64,000 nt of DNA from Sphingomonas endolithica (GCF_025231525.1 NZ_CP103057.1:682001-746000), one strand, 5' to 3'; positions 27,127 to 37,385 are shown, counted from the first letter of the stretch. Notes: generated by a model from the sequence alone, not told the origin. A program made the numbers and translations.

Positions 27127-29556
27127 TCAGAACGACTTGCTGATTGTCAAACCATAGGTCCGCGGATCACCCGGCTGCCCCACGATCAATCCCGTGCTGC
27201 CCGACTGGGTCGAGAGCAGTTCGAAATAGTTCTGGTCGAACACATTGCGTACCCAGCCGAACACGTTGAAATCGTCCTTGCGATAGCCGGCGCGCACGTT
27301 CGACAGCGAGTAGCCGTTGATCCAGGTATATGCCGATGGCGACGGGTTGGACGAGAAGCGCGACCGGTAATTACCGTCATACCCGAGATAGACCTCGCCC
27401 CCCGCCCCACCGACCGGCAGGTTATACTCGCCGCCATAGGAGAGAGACCATTTCGAGATGCCGGGAAGCCGCTGGCCCGAAATGTCGCAAGCCACGGGGC
27501 TGAGGCCCCCCGGCGCGCCCGCTCCACCGGGGGTCCCGGTCGTGACCGTGCCACCAGAAAGTTCGGGCGGGCACGGCGCGTTGGTGAACTTCTCGTAGGT
27601 CGAATCGGTGTAGGCGCCGTTGACGTAGAAGTTGAGGCGGCGGCTCGGGCGGAAGCTCGAATCGAATTCGAACCCGCGCGATCGCACCTTGGCGGCATTG
27701 GCGAGATAGCCGCGTATCACGGTCAGCTGCCCGTTATTCACCGTCGCCTGATAATCGCGCACTTCGGTCCAGAAGCCGGCGAGGTTCAGCGTGACGCGGC
27801 GATCGAAGAACTGCGTCTTGAGCCCGATCTCGTAATTGTCGACTTTCTCGGGCTTCACCGTCTGCGTGGTAAGATCGACGCCGGTACCCGCGGCATTGAG
27901 CGGCAACCCCGACAGGTTGATCCCACCCGATTTGAAGCTCTTGGCATAGGTTGCGTAGCCGTGGATGTCGGACGAGAAATCGTAGGACAGCGTGATATCG
28001 CCCGACACGTTCCAGTCGCTGAACTTGGGCGCATAGCTCTGCGGCGCGAGCGTTGCGGCCTGATCCGCATTCAAGGTCGTGCTGCCACTGCCGGTGGTCA
28101 CGACGGAGACGTAGGAGCCGCTTTTCTTGTCGTAATTGACGCGCAGGCCCGGCTGGATGTGAAAGCCCTCGAACAGCTCGTAATTCACTTTGCCGAAGAC
28201 GGCGAAGCTGGTGTTGTCGAAGCTGATCGTGTTGGTGGACGTGAGTCCGTTCAGGACCGCGGGATTGCACGCATTTGCCGTCGCCGTGGCGCAACCGCTG
28301 GCGCCGACCGCCACGTTGCCGGGGTTGAGCAGATAGCGGCTCGCCGCGCTGCCCTGTACCTGCGACCCTTGCGTGTCGATCGTCTGGTGGAAGAAGAACG
28401 CGCCCACCGTATAATCGAGCCGGTTGGCACCATTCGAGGCAAGACGCAGCTCCTGCGAGACCTGCTTTTGCTGCGATGGATTCTGCGACACGGTGGTGAT
28501 CGGCAGGCCGATGAAATCGCGGTCGTTCTGCGGCTGCCAGTCCCAATAGCGCCAGGCACTGACCGAGGTCAGCGTCGCCGGCCCGAGATCCCAATTGGCG
28601 ACCAGCGAGGCGCCACCGATCTCCTGGCGGGAATTGATGCTCGCATCCAGATCGGTCACCCGGTCGAATGGGTTCTTGCTCGGTGGGGAATAGCCGAAGG
28701 CTGCGGCAAGCGCATCGTATTGCCGGTTGAGTGGGCGCTGCGTGCGGCCGACGCGGGCATAATATTGCACGCAGCAATTGGGACTTTGCACGTTGAAATC
28801 GCCGGACAAGGTCAGGTCGATCGCGTCGCTCGCCTTCCACAATAACTGGCCGCGCACGCCCAGGTTGCGCTGGCGGTGCAGGTGTTCATCGGAGGCGACG
28901 TTGTAGATCGTGCCGTCGCGTGTCGTGGCCGAGGTAGAGAGGCGTACCGCGAGATTGTCGCTGAGTGGACCCGAGGCGGATGCCTTGGCCTGGACGAAAT
29001 CGTAATTGCCGCCGCTCAGCTCGACCCGCGCCTCGGGCGTGAAGCTGGGCGGGCGAGTGGTGATGTTGAGCGCGCCCGCCGTCGTGTTCTTGCCGTACAA
29101 CGTACCCTGCGGCCCGCGCAGTACCTCGACCTGCGCCACGTCGACGAAATCGAACGTCGAGGCGCCGATGCGCCCGATATAGACCTGGTCGACATAGAAG
29201 CCGACGCCCTGCTCGATGCCGTCATTGGTCAGGCCGAACGGCGCGCCAAGGCCGCGAATGTTGATCGCCGAGTTGCGCGGATTACTTGAATAGAATTGCA
29301 GCGATGGCTGCTGCTGCTGAAGCCGGTTGACGTTGAACGCGCCCGTGCGCTCGATCTCCGCGCCGCCGATTACCGAGATGGCGATCGGCACTTCCTGCAC
29401 GCGTTCCTCGCGGCGCCGCGCGGTGACGACCACATCGCCACTGCCCTGCTGTTCGGCAGCAGGCGCCGCATCGGCCAGCGGCGCGGCGGCCTGATCGGTC
29501 GTCGTCGTTCCAGCGGCGGCTTGCAGCGCCAATAATAAGGACAGCGTCGTGGACAT
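27127..29556 (-). CDS. TonB-dependent outer-membrane receptor
   Basis: Outer-membrane beta-barrel importer energised by TonB; ligand unknown. The 809-residue form starts MSTTLSLLLALQAA, a signal peptide, with a GGGAG ribosome-binding site ahead of 29556; the longer frame upstream has no signal. A low-complexity linker (about 20-45) is followed by a TonB-box-like stretch (DVVVTARRREE). The plug domain runs to about residue 175 with SAINIRGLGAPF and QVEVLRGPQGTLYGKNTTAG, then the barrel ends YGLTISKSF with the terminal aromatic. The barrel has many FVYVN/TYAKSF-type motifs of the sphingomonad receptor class (IPR000531-type). No dedicated uptake genes are adjacent. Confidence 0.93.
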   Translation of the reverse strand: MSTTLSLLLALQAAAGTTTTDQAAAPLADAAPAAEQQGSGDVVVTARRREERVQEVPIAISVIGGAEIERTGAFNVNRLQQQQPSLQFYSSNPRNSAINIRGLGAPFGLTNDGIEQGVGFYVDQVYIGRIGASTFDFVDVAQVEVLRGPQGTLYGKNTTAGALNITTRPPSFTPEARVELSGGNYDFVQAKASASGPLSDNLAVRLSTSATTRDGTIYNVASDEHLHRQRNLGVRGQLLWKASDAIDLTLSGDFNVQSPNCCVQYYARVGRTQRPLNRQYDALAAAFGYSPPSKNPFDRVTDLDASINSRQEIGGASLVANWDLGPATLTSVSAWRYWDWQPQNDRDFIGLPITTVSQNPSQQKQVSQELRLASNGANRLDYTVGAFFFHQTIDTQGSQVQGSAASRYLLNPGNVAVGASGCATATANACNPAVLNGLTSTNTISFDNTSFAVFGKVNYELFEGFHIQPGLRVNYDKKSGSYVSVVTTGSGSTTLNADQAATLAPQSYAPKFSDWNVSGDITLSYDFSSDIHGYATYAKSFKSGGINLSGLPLNAAGTGVDLTTQTVKPEKVDNYEIGLKTQFFDRRVTLNLAGFWTEVRDYQATVNNGQLTVIRGYLANAAKVRSRGFEFDSSFRPSRRLNFYVNGAYTDSTYEKFTNAPCPPELSGGTVTTGTPGGAGAPGGLSPVACDISGQRLPGISKWSLSYGGEYNLPVGGAGGEVYLGYDGNYRSRFSSNPSPSAYTWINGYSLSNVRAGYRKDDFNVFGWVRNVFDQNYFELLSTQSGSTGLIVGQPGDPRTYGLTISKSF

Positions 29557-29594
29557 GGTAGCTCCCTGTTTAGTTGCGCGTATAGTCCACGCGA

Positions 29595-29609
29595 TTGATG
29601 GGAGATCAA
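29595..29609 (-). promoter_or_regulatory. Palindrome upstream of the TonB receptor
   Basis: TTGAT-GGGAG-ATCAA, an inverted repeat with 5-bp arms and 5-bp spacer, lies about 40 bp before the receptor start. It could be an operator. The binding protein is unknown and the short arms make chance possible. Confidence 0.35.
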
Positions 29610-29674
29610 CAAGCTCCCGCTTTGCCACCGCGAAGTTCAGCTTTCGCCATTGTAAATTTTCCCGCGCGCATCCT

Positions 29675-29702
29675 CTTGACGCTGTTGGCGGCGTTCCCAA
29701 AT
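29675..29702 (+). promoter_or_regulatory. Putative heat-shock promoter of hsp20
   Basis: CTTGAC at 29675-29680 and CCAAAT at 29697-29702, with a 16-bp spacer, resemble the alphaproteobacterial RpoH consensus (CTTGA, then CC-AT). The next gene is an hsp20, which fits. Confidence 0.45.
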
Positions 29703-29707
29703 TGCCG

Positions 29708-29797
29708 GCGCGCGGTGCCTCCGGGGCCGCGCGGATCGGGCGCCGCGCCATGCCGGCGGGCGCCCAGACACTCGTCAATTGCTCAATGGAGAATATG
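29708..29797 (+). promoter_or_regulatory. Possible ROSE-like RNA thermometer in the hsp20 leader
   Basis: The leader between the putative promoter and the start codon is about 90 nt, very GC-rich and full of complementary GGCGCGC/GCGCC blocks. Just before the GGAG ribosome-binding site (29788-29791) lies TTGCT (29779-29783), which resembles the UYGCU element that masks the ribosome-binding site in ROSE thermometers of alphaproteobacterial small heat-shock genes. The fold was not computed. Confidence 0.35.
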
Positions 29798-30268
29798 ATG
29801 CGTCAGTTCGATTTGACTCCCTACCGCCGCTCCACCGTCGGTTTCGATCGCCTGTTCGACATGCTGGAGACCAGCACGCGCCAGGCCACGGCGGACAATT
29901 ACCCACCCTTCAATCTCGAGCGTCTCGCAGACGATCGCTACCGCATCACGCTCGCGGTGGCCGGCTTTGCCCGCGACGAGATCGAGATCGTCGCGCAGCA
30001 GAACCTGCTGCAGGTGAAGGGCAAGAAAGAAGAAAAGGAAGGCGGCAACGCTTCCTTCCTGCACCTCGGCATCGCCAATCGCAGTTTCGAGCGTCGCTTC
30101 GAACTCGCCGACTTCGTGCGCGTCGATGACGCGCGGCTGAATGACGGCCTGTTGACGATCGAACTTGTGCGCGAAGTGCCCGAGGCAATGAAGCCGAAGA
30201 CGGTCGCGATCAAGACGGGCGCACCGCTTGCCGCCGTCGAGGATCGTAGTGCGGTCGAAGCGGCCTAA
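29798..30268 (+). CDS. Small heat shock protein (Hsp20 / alpha-crystallin)
   Basis: ATP-independent holdase chaperone that binds unfolding proteins. 156 residues from the ATG at 29798 (MRQFDLTPYRRSTVGFDRLF), preceded at a suitable distance by GGAGA; another ATG lies one codon upstream (29795). The alpha-crystallin domain runs from about residue 38 to 130, with YRITLAVAGFARDEIEIV, ERRFELADFVRVDDARLNDGLLTIELVRE and the conserved LxI-like tail. A strong terminator follows. Heat control is likely through the promoter and leader described separately. Confidence 0.95.
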   Translation: MRQFDLTPYRRSTVGFDRLFDMLETSTRQATADNYPPFNLERLADDRYRITLAVAGFARDEIEIVAQQNLLQVKGKKEEKEGGNASFLHLGIANRSFERRFELADFVRVDDARLNDGLLTIELVREVPEAMKPKTVAIKTGAPLAAVEDRSAVEAA

Positions 30269-30302
30269 GCTGTTTCGCCACCAAACCGCGTAATGCATGA
30301 TC

Positions 30303-30340
30303 GGGTGCTCCGGCCGTACGGCTGGGGCGCCCCTTTTTTT
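30303..30340 (+). terminator. Rho-independent terminator after hsp20
   Basis: A 14-bp stem with G-U pairs (30303-30316 with 30319-30332) is followed by C and seven T residues (30334-30340). It ends the hsp20 transcript about 35 bp after its stop. Confidence 0.9.
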
Positions 30341-30447
30341 GTGTGGCCGCGGCGGCGGGAATTGTATCCTTTTTGAACGTTGATGGTGTTGCCACGCCCT
30401 CATGCAATCCTAGCATCCCTTGTGCAACGACAGCCCAGGAGGAGGCG

Positions 30448-30978
30448 ATGGTTTCCGGTTCGACGCAGGCGTGGCTCTCGACGGCCTTGATCGGCAGTCT
30501 AGCTCTGACGGGGTGCACTACGCTGACCAAGATCCAGTATCAGCAGCGTTACTCCTGCTTCCAGGTGGTTGAGAACGTGCCGGGGCAGCCGGCGCAGACC
30601 AAGACGTCCTCGCTGGGGTATTTTTCAGTGTTCCGGATCGTCAACATCGACAATACGGCGAAGGACGCCGCGGCGTTCAGCTTCGATCCGCGCAAGCTTT
30701 ACGTCACGGGCATGCGTGGCGGCGCCAACCAGAACGGCTTTGCCGATCATCAGAGCGGTGCAGGGCTGCTGGACACGGCCAAGGCCGTCACGGTCTATCA
30801 GGGCACCTCCAGCGGTCCGCTTGGCCGGGTCGGCATCGTCGTTCCGTCGGACGTGCCGAAAACCGCGCCGGTCACCGAGGACGTTCCACTGCGCTACGAT
30901 GGCAAGAACGTGATGATGCTGCGCGAGGGCGCGTCGCCGCAATTCCTCCCGCAATGCGACGTAAATGCCATCGAGTGA
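30448..30978 (+). CDS. Hypothetical lipoprotein
   Basis: Function unknown. The 176-residue protein starts at ATG 30448 behind a strong ribosome-binding site (CAGGAGGAGG), with a signal peptide ending in lipobox LTGC, so it is anchored in the envelope. The mature part contains YFSVFRIVNIDNTAKDAAAFSF and many beta-strand-like stretches. It converges with another small lipoprotein gene 23 bp away, and both have beta-rich mature parts of similar size, suggesting related roles. I do not recognise a family. Confidence 0.85.
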   Translation: MVSGSTQAWLSTALIGSLALTGCTTLTKIQYQQRYSCFQVVENVPGQPAQTKTSSLGYFSVFRIVNIDNTAKDAAAFSFDPRKLYVTGMRGGANQNGFADHQSGAGLLDTAKAVTVYQGTSSGPLGRVGIVVPSDVPKTAPVTEDVPLRYDGKNVMMLREGASPQFLPQCDVNAIE

Positions 30979-31001
30979 ACGCATGGCCGGCGGCGCTGGT
31001 G

Positions 31002-31517
31002 CTACGAGATGTCAAACACGTAGGGCTTGTTGTCCTTGGTAGACCAGCTAACGGTCTGCGATTGCTGCTTGCCCTGCGGATCGGTCATGGTCAGCGTGGC
31101 GGTGCCGGTGCAGTCGCGCGTTCGGTCGGTGCCACGCACGCAGCGCTCATCCGGCGCCGTACCGCCCACCGTCTGCTCGGCATAGGTGCTATTGCCAGGC
31201 GGCACGTCGGTGAAGACGCTGCTCACGTCGCGGGTCACCTTATGATCGCACACGTAGCCGACCAGCGTGAAGCCGCAAACCGCGCCGTTGACCGTCTTGC
31301 CGACATTGGTGGTCTGGAAGACAAAATGCACCTTCACCGTGCGCGTCACGGGCGCATTGGACAGGTTGAACACGCCAAACCTCAGCACATAAGGTGCCTC
31401 GTCATAGGCCGAGCTCATCGTGGGGTTCTTTGCCAGCCCAACCTCGGGAAGATTGCACGACGTCAGCATCGCCGTTGCCAGTAACGCCGCGCCCTTCCGC
31501 ATCGTCATACGCCGCAT
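31002..31517 (-). CDS. Hypothetical lipoprotein
   Basis: Function unknown. 171 residues with an N-terminal signal MRRMTMRKGAALLATAML and lipobox LTSC. The mature part has four cysteines (CGF, VCDH, RCVRG, DCTG) that may form disulfides, with repeated V-T-V strand patterns (VTRTVKVHFVFQTTN, SQTVSWSTKD). In-frame ATGs at codons 4 and 6 are alternative starts. It converges with the lipoprotein gene at 30448-30978. Confidence 0.82.
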   Translation of the reverse strand: MRRMTMRKGAALLATAMLTSCNLPEVGLAKNPTMSSAYDEAPYVLRFGVFNLSNAPVTRTVKVHFVFQTTNVGKTVNGAVCGFTLVGYVCDHKVTRDVSSVFTDVPPGNSTYAEQTVGGTAPDERCVRGTDRTRDCTGTATLTMTDPQGKQQSQTVSWSTKDNKPYVFDIS

Positions 31518-31706
31518 GAGGCTCTTTCCCTTGCCAATCCGCCACGGTGGTATGATCGTGAGCGGATAGCTGGGGGGGCAACGGCCATCGGGACCATTTT
31601 GGCGGTTATCGACCCACCGGAGCAGTGTCCCGGATTGCCATCACTCCCGCATCGCGCAGCGTATCGATCTTGGCGAATGGCACGCGTTGCGGAAATGCCT
31701 CAGGCG

Positions 31707-33341
<1,635 letters not shown>

Positions 33342-33425
33342 GGGAGCAAACGCCTAGCGTCAATCGGGGCCGTACGACAAGCGCACGACTCCGGGATTGT
33401 CAGGAATAAACGAAAACGAGGTGCG

Positions 33426-33800
33426 TTACTGCGCGAGCGGTACCGCGTTGTTGCCGACCGGGGCCGTCAGGTTGGCCGCCACCGCTGCTGCATCCGGCTG
33501 ATTGCCGGCGGCAGGCGCCGGTGCCGCTGCTGCTGGCGTGCGCCTAGCCAGCGTCGGATCGATCGTTGCCGCCTGGCGGGTCGCCGCGAGCACCGCAAGC
33601 ACGATGCTGAGCCCGACGAACACGCTGGCAAGGACCGCGGTCGAACGGGTCAGGAAATCCGCCGCGCCGCGGGCCGACATGAGGCCCGAGGGGCTACCGC
33701 CCGTGCCCAGACCGCCGCCTTCCGACCGCTGCATCAGGATCACCGTGACCAGAATGGCCGCGACGATGGCGTGAACGACGAGCAGGAAGGTGAACAACAT
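33426..33800 (-). CDS. secG: Preprotein translocase subunit SecG
   Basis: Small subunit of the SecYEG channel. 124 residues with an N-terminal helix (LFTFLLVVHAIVAAILVTVILMQRSEGGGLG), the SecG signature with GSPSGLMSARGAADFLTRSTAVLA, a second helix, then a proline/alanine-rich C-terminal tail. Adjacent to pyrG on the same strand. In many relatives tpiA precedes secG, but here there is no gene immediately upstream. Confidence 0.93.
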   Translation of the reverse strand: MLFTFLLVVHAIVAAILVTVILMQRSEGGGLGTGGSPSGLMSARGAADFLTRSTAVLASVFVGLSIVLAVLAATRQAATIDPTLARRTPAAAAPAPAAGNQPDAAAVAANLTAPVGNNAVPLAQ

Positions 33801-34138
33801 AATGCGGGGAACGATCTCTGACTTTGGGCGACAGCGGCCACATAGGGGAGGTAGGCCCGGCGATCAACTGCCGCGCTCCTCTCAGCGAGCCTCGTTACGG
33901 ACCGATGGACTTTATCCGCTCCGTTGCCATTCACGACCGTCACCCCGGAACAGGTCCTGAAGCCTCGGTGATGCAAACGCATCGGAGCAGACGAGCAACG
34001 CGCCCAGATCCTGATGTCGATCAACAAGGTCAGCACTTATTAACATTTCGGCCCCGCACTGAAACTACAAGGGTTTGCGTACGTTATGAAGCCGGGTGCC
34101 TCTTCGATGCGGGCATCGGGTCAGACGGAAGCGATGCA
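33801..34138. other. Intergenic region between divergent secG and the regulator gene
   Basis: The 338-bp gap has no convincing gene. It contains a degenerate copy of the CCCCGGA repeat near 33939-33960 (GTCACCCCGGAACAGG...) and must hold promoters for secG and the MarR-like gene, but none stands out. Confidence 0.5.
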
Positions 34139-34510
34139 GTGGCAACAGTCATGGAAAAGCCGAGCCTGGGATCGACCCTTGGTTCCTGGATGCAGGCGTT
34201 GGTCGATTATGTTCGCTCGGGCGAGCCTGATCTCACCAACCGGCAGATGGCGTTGCTGATGGTCGTCTACCTCCGCCCTGGGCCGCATACGGTGCGTGGA
34301 TTGGCCCGCGCGCTGAACGTTTCCAAGCCCGTCGTGACGCGCGCCTTGAATAGGCTCGGCAGCCTGGGCTATCTGCGGCGACAACGCGACGATAGCGACA
34401 AGCGCAATATCTTCGTCGCACGCACCACTGAAGGGGCAGAGTTTCTTGAAGAGTTCGGCCAATTTCTCGGCGACGCCGACCAGCCCGTCGCACGCCGGGA
34501 CGCCGCATAG
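34139..34510 (+). CDS. MarR-family / winged-helix transcriptional regulator
   Basis: Small DNA-binding regulator, 123 residues from GTG 34139, which follows GACGGAAG at a good distance; an ATG four codons later (34151) is an alternative. A winged helix-turn-helix is visible: NRQMALLMVVYLRPGPHTVRGLARALNVSKPVVTRALNRLGSLGYLRRQRDDSDKRN, the MarR pattern with the beta-hairpin wing DDSDKR. No effector site is evident. It precedes an SH3 gene and argC on the same strand. Confidence 0.85.
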   Translation: MATVMEKPSLGSTLGSWMQALVDYVRSGEPDLTNRQMALLMVVYLRPGPHTVRGLARALNVSKPVVTRALNRLGSLGYLRRQRDDSDKRNIFVARTTEGAEFLEEFGQFLGDADQPVARRDAA

Positions 34511-34535
34511 ACGATTTGCGCTCACCGGTCGTTCG

Positions 34536-34823
34536 ATGGAACTCGACCCGCGGACCCATGCCGTGCGCGGCGATCTGGCAGATCTGCGCCTCGCCGACCG
34601 CGTCTTTGCTCCACATTATGCCGCCCCCATGGCAGTCCAGGTGATGAGCGACGTGCCGCTGCGCAGTGCCGCGTCGCCCGACGCGGATGTCATCGCCGAA
34701 TTGTCGGCGGGCGACACGTTCGAGATATTGGAATTGGCCGGCATCAATGCCTGGGGCGTGGCACCGGCACAGGAGTTGGTCGGCTACATCACGGCCGCCG
34801 CGATCGCAGGGGTCGGCCAATGA
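34536..34823 (+). CDS. SH3-domain protein, resembling the N-terminus of C40 (NlpC/P60) peptidases
   Basis: 95 residues from the ATG at 34536; a TTG at 34446 would give 125 residues but overlap the regulator gene by 65 nt. The part from MELDPRTHAVRGDLADLRLADRVFAPHYA onward resembles the opening of sphingomonad C40 peptidases, followed by one bacterial SH3 domain (VPLRSAASPDADVIAELSAGDTFEIL). It stops there, with no NlpC/P60 catalytic domain. It may be a free-standing SH3 module or a truncated peptidase. The stop overlaps the argC start (ATGA), implying coupling. Confidence 0.72.
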   Translation: MELDPRTHAVRGDLADLRLADRVFAPHYAAPMAVQVMSDVPLRSAASPDADVIAELSAGDTFEILELAGINAWGVAPAQELVGYITAAAIAGVGQ

Positions 34824-35749
34824 CGATCAATGTCTTCATCGATGGCGCCGTCGGTACGACGGGATTGGAGATCGGCGAAAGGCTCGCCGGTCGCGGCGAA
34901 ATTGCGTTGATCCAACTCGATGACACGAAGCGCAAGGATGCCTCCGCTCGCGCCGAAGCGCTCAACGACGCCGATGTCGTGATCCTGTGTCTGCCCGACG
35001 ATGCGGCCCGGGAAGCCGTCGCGCTGATCGACAATGATCGCACGCGCGTGATCGACGCATCGAGCGCACATCGCGTTGCCGAAGGCTGGACCTATGGCTT
35101 TGCCGAGCTGGAGCCAGGCCAGCAGGCTGCCATCGCCGAGGCCAAGCGGGTGAGCAATCCCGGCTGCTATCCCACCGGCTTTCTGGCGCTGGTTCGCCCA
35201 TTGGTGCGTGCCGGCCTGGTACCGGTCGATTGGCCGCTGACCGTCAACGCCGTGTCCGGTTATTCCGGCGGCGGCAAGTCGATGATAGCGGAGTATCGTG
35301 GCGCAGCGACGCCGGCTGCCGCACGCGCTTATGGTCTGGGCCTCGCGCACAAGCATGTCGCCGAGATGCAGAAACACGCGCGGATCGAACATGCGCCGAT
35401 CTTTGCGCCCTCGGTCGCCAACACCTACCGCGGCATGATCGTCGAGGTGCCGCTGCCGTTGCACGCTTTCTCGCGCCGGCCGAGCCTGCACGTGTGCGAA
35501 GCGGTGCTCGGCGAAGCGTATCGCGATTCTACGTTGATCAGGATCGGCGACGCTGACGCAACGACGGTGACCATCGAAGCGGATGCCGGCACCGATCGGC
35601 TGACGCTGCGCGTGTGCGGCAATCCCGACACCGGGCAGGCGCGCCTGATCGCGACGCTCGACAATCTCGGCAAGGGAGCGGCCGGCGCCGCGGTGCAGAA
35701 CCTCAACATCATGGCGGGGCTCGATCCTGTCGCCGGTCTCACCTTATAG
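34820..35749 (+). CDS. argC: N-acetyl-gamma-glutamyl-phosphate reductase (type 2)
   Basis: Reduces N-acetylglutamyl-phosphate to the semialdehyde in arginine synthesis. The 309-residue size and FIDGAVGTTGLEIGERL start mark the short type 2 form. The catalytic cysteine is C116 in VSNPGCYPTGF, followed by VNAVSGYSGGGKSMI. Start overlaps the upstream SH3 gene stop by 4 nt. No other arg genes are close by. Confidence 0.95.
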   Translation: MTINVFIDGAVGTTGLEIGERLAGRGEIALIQLDDTKRKDASARAEALNDADVVILCLPDDAAREAVALIDNDRTRVIDASSAHRVAEGWTYGFAELEPGQQAAIAEAKRVSNPGCYPTGFLALVRPLVRAGLVPVDWPLTVNAVSGYSGGGKSMIAEYRGAATPAAARAYGLGLAHKHVAEMQKHARIEHAPIFAPSVANTYRGMIVEVPLPLHAFSRRPSLHVCEAVLGEAYRDSTLIRIGDADATTVTIEADAGTDRLTLRVCGNPDTGQARLIATLDNLGKGAAGAAVQNLNIMAGLDPVAGLTL

Positions 35750-35843
35750 CCGCTATGGCCGATTTATTGTCCTACGTTGTCGTGACACATTGACGGACCG
35801 GTCGAGGCGTGTTTCTCGGCCATCCACAACTGGAAGAGCGTGA

Positions 35844-37313
35844 ATGGCCAACACTCGTAATCCCGTGGGAAAATTGCTGCTTTTCGGTGCGACCGGCGAT
35901 CTGGCGCAGCGTATGCTGCTGCCGTCGCTATACGGCCTGCATGCCGACAATCTGCTGCCCGAAGGCCTGACCATCACGGGCACGGCACGCTCCGAGCATG
36001 ACGATGCCAGCTTCCGCACCTTTGCCAGGGCGGCGCTGGACAAGTTCCTGCCCGACGATCGCAAGGACGAGAAGGCGATCGGCAGCTTCCTCGAACGCCT
36101 GGGCTATCAGGCGCTCGATGCGACCGACCTGTCGCACTATCAGGATTTGGCGACGAAGGTGGGTGACGTCTCCGGCGGCCTGGCCATCTTCCTGTCGACC
36201 GCCCCCTCCTTGTTCAAGCCGGTGATCAACGGCCTGGCGTCGGCAGGGCTCGCCGGCCCCACCGTCCGCATCGGTCTGGAAAAGCCGCTCGGCTACGATC
36301 TGGCGTCCAGCCGCGAGATCAATGATACCGTCGCAACGGCCTTCCCCGAGGAGCGCACGTTCCGCATCGACCATTATCTCGGCAAGGAGACGGTGCAGAA
36401 CATCCTGGCTTTGCGCTTCGGCAACAGCTTCTTCGAGCCGGTGTGGAATGCGCGCGGGATCGACAACGTGCAGATCACCATCGCCGAGACGGTCGGCCTG
36501 GAGGATCGCGCCTCCTATTACGAGACCGCCGGCGCGCTGCGCGACATGGTGACCAATCATATGCTGCAGCTGCTGGCGCTGATCGCGATGGAGCCCCCTG
36601 CCCGCTTCGACGGCACCGCAATCCGCGATGAGAAGGCCAAGGTTTTCCGCTCGCTGCGCAAGATCACGCCTGAAGATGCACCGCACAACACGGTTACCGG
36701 CCAGTATGGCGAAGGCGCGGTGAACGGCGCGATCGTCAAGAGCTATACCGACGAGCTCGGCAAGCCATCGACCACCGAGACCTTCGTCGCGATCAAGGCG
36801 CATGTCGACAATTGGCGCTGGCAGGGCGTGCCCTTCTACCTGCGCACCGGCAAGCGCATGACCACGCGCCGCAGCGAGATCGCGATCCAGTTCAAGCCCG
36901 TGCCACACTCGATGTTCGCCGGCCGCGGCGGCCTGCTCCAGCCCAACGTGCTGGTCATCCGGCTGCAACCCGAGGAATATGTCCAGTTGCTGGTCATGGC
37001 CAAGGAACCCGGCCTCGACCGCGACGGCATCCGCCTGCGCGAGGTGCCGCTCAACCTCAGCATGGACAGCGCGTTTGCGGGAACCCGGCGGCGCATCGCC
37101 TATGAACGCCTGCTGCTCGACCTGATCGAAGGCGATCCGACATTGTTCGTGCGCCGCGACGAGGTAGAGGCGCAATGGGAATGGACCGACGCCATCCGCG
37201 CCGGCTGGGATGCCAATGGGGTCAAGCCGAAAAGCTATGGTTCGGGCACCTGGGGCCCATCGGCTGCCGTTGCGCTCACCGAGCGTGACGGCGTGACGTG
37301 GCAGGACGACTGA
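35844..37313 (+). CDS. zwf: Glucose-6-phosphate 1-dehydrogenase
   Basis: First enzyme of the Entner-Doudoroff and oxidative pentose phosphate routes: oxidises glucose-6-phosphate to 6-phosphogluconolactone with NAD(P)+. 489 residues. The N-terminal dinucleotide motif is LLLFGATGDLAQRMLLPSLY and the active-site signature is RIDHYLGKETVQNI, with FGNSFFEPVWNARGIDNVQITIAE. It opens the zwf-pgl-edd-glk-eda operon. A large inverted repeat sits between it and pgl. Confidence 0.97.
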   Translation: MANTRNPVGKLLLFGATGDLAQRMLLPSLYGLHADNLLPEGLTITGTARSEHDDASFRTFARAALDKFLPDDRKDEKAIGSFLERLGYQALDATDLSHYQDLATKVGDVSGGLAIFLSTAPSLFKPVINGLASAGLAGPTVRIGLEKPLGYDLASSREINDTVATAFPEERTFRIDHYLGKETVQNILALRFGNSFFEPVWNARGIDNVQITIAETVGLEDRASYYETAGALRDMVTNHMLQLLALIAMEPPARFDGTAIRDEKAKVFRSLRKITPEDAPHNTVTGQYGEGAVNGAIVKSYTDELGKPSTTETFVAIKAHVDNWRWQGVPFYLRTGKRMTTRRSEIAIQFKPVPHSMFAGRGGLLQPNVLVIRLQPEEYVQLLVMAKEPGLDRDGIRLREVPLNLSMDSAFAGTRRRIAYERLLLDLIEGDPTLFVRRDEVEAQWEWTDAIRAGWDANGVKPKSYGSGTWGPSAAVALTERDGVTWQDD

Positions 37314-37317
37314 TCCA

Positions 37318-37385
37318 CCGTTCGCCCTCAGCCTGTCGAAGGGCGGGTCACTGTGCACGTGCTTCGACAGGCTCAGCACGAACGG
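37318..37385. repeat. Inverted repeat of the TTCGACAGGCTCAG family between zwf and pgl
   Basis: Arms CCGTTCGCCCTCAGCCTGTCG... at 37318-37341 and ...CTTCGACAGGCTCAGCACGA... at 37362-37385, complementary at about 21 of 24 positions, separated by 20 bp. It is a strong hairpin between two operon genes and may adjust relative expression. Confidence 0.85.

Noticed and set aside
26846..27157. 103-residue plus-strand protein in the lolC - TonB gap
   Set aside because: It runs through the terminator hairpin and into the receptor gene, and its composition is arginine-rich and shadow-like.
30343..30447. Longer N-terminus of the lipoprotein at 30448
   Set aside because: It would place residues ahead of a clear lipoprotein signal peptide. 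The strong ribosome-binding site lies just before 30448.
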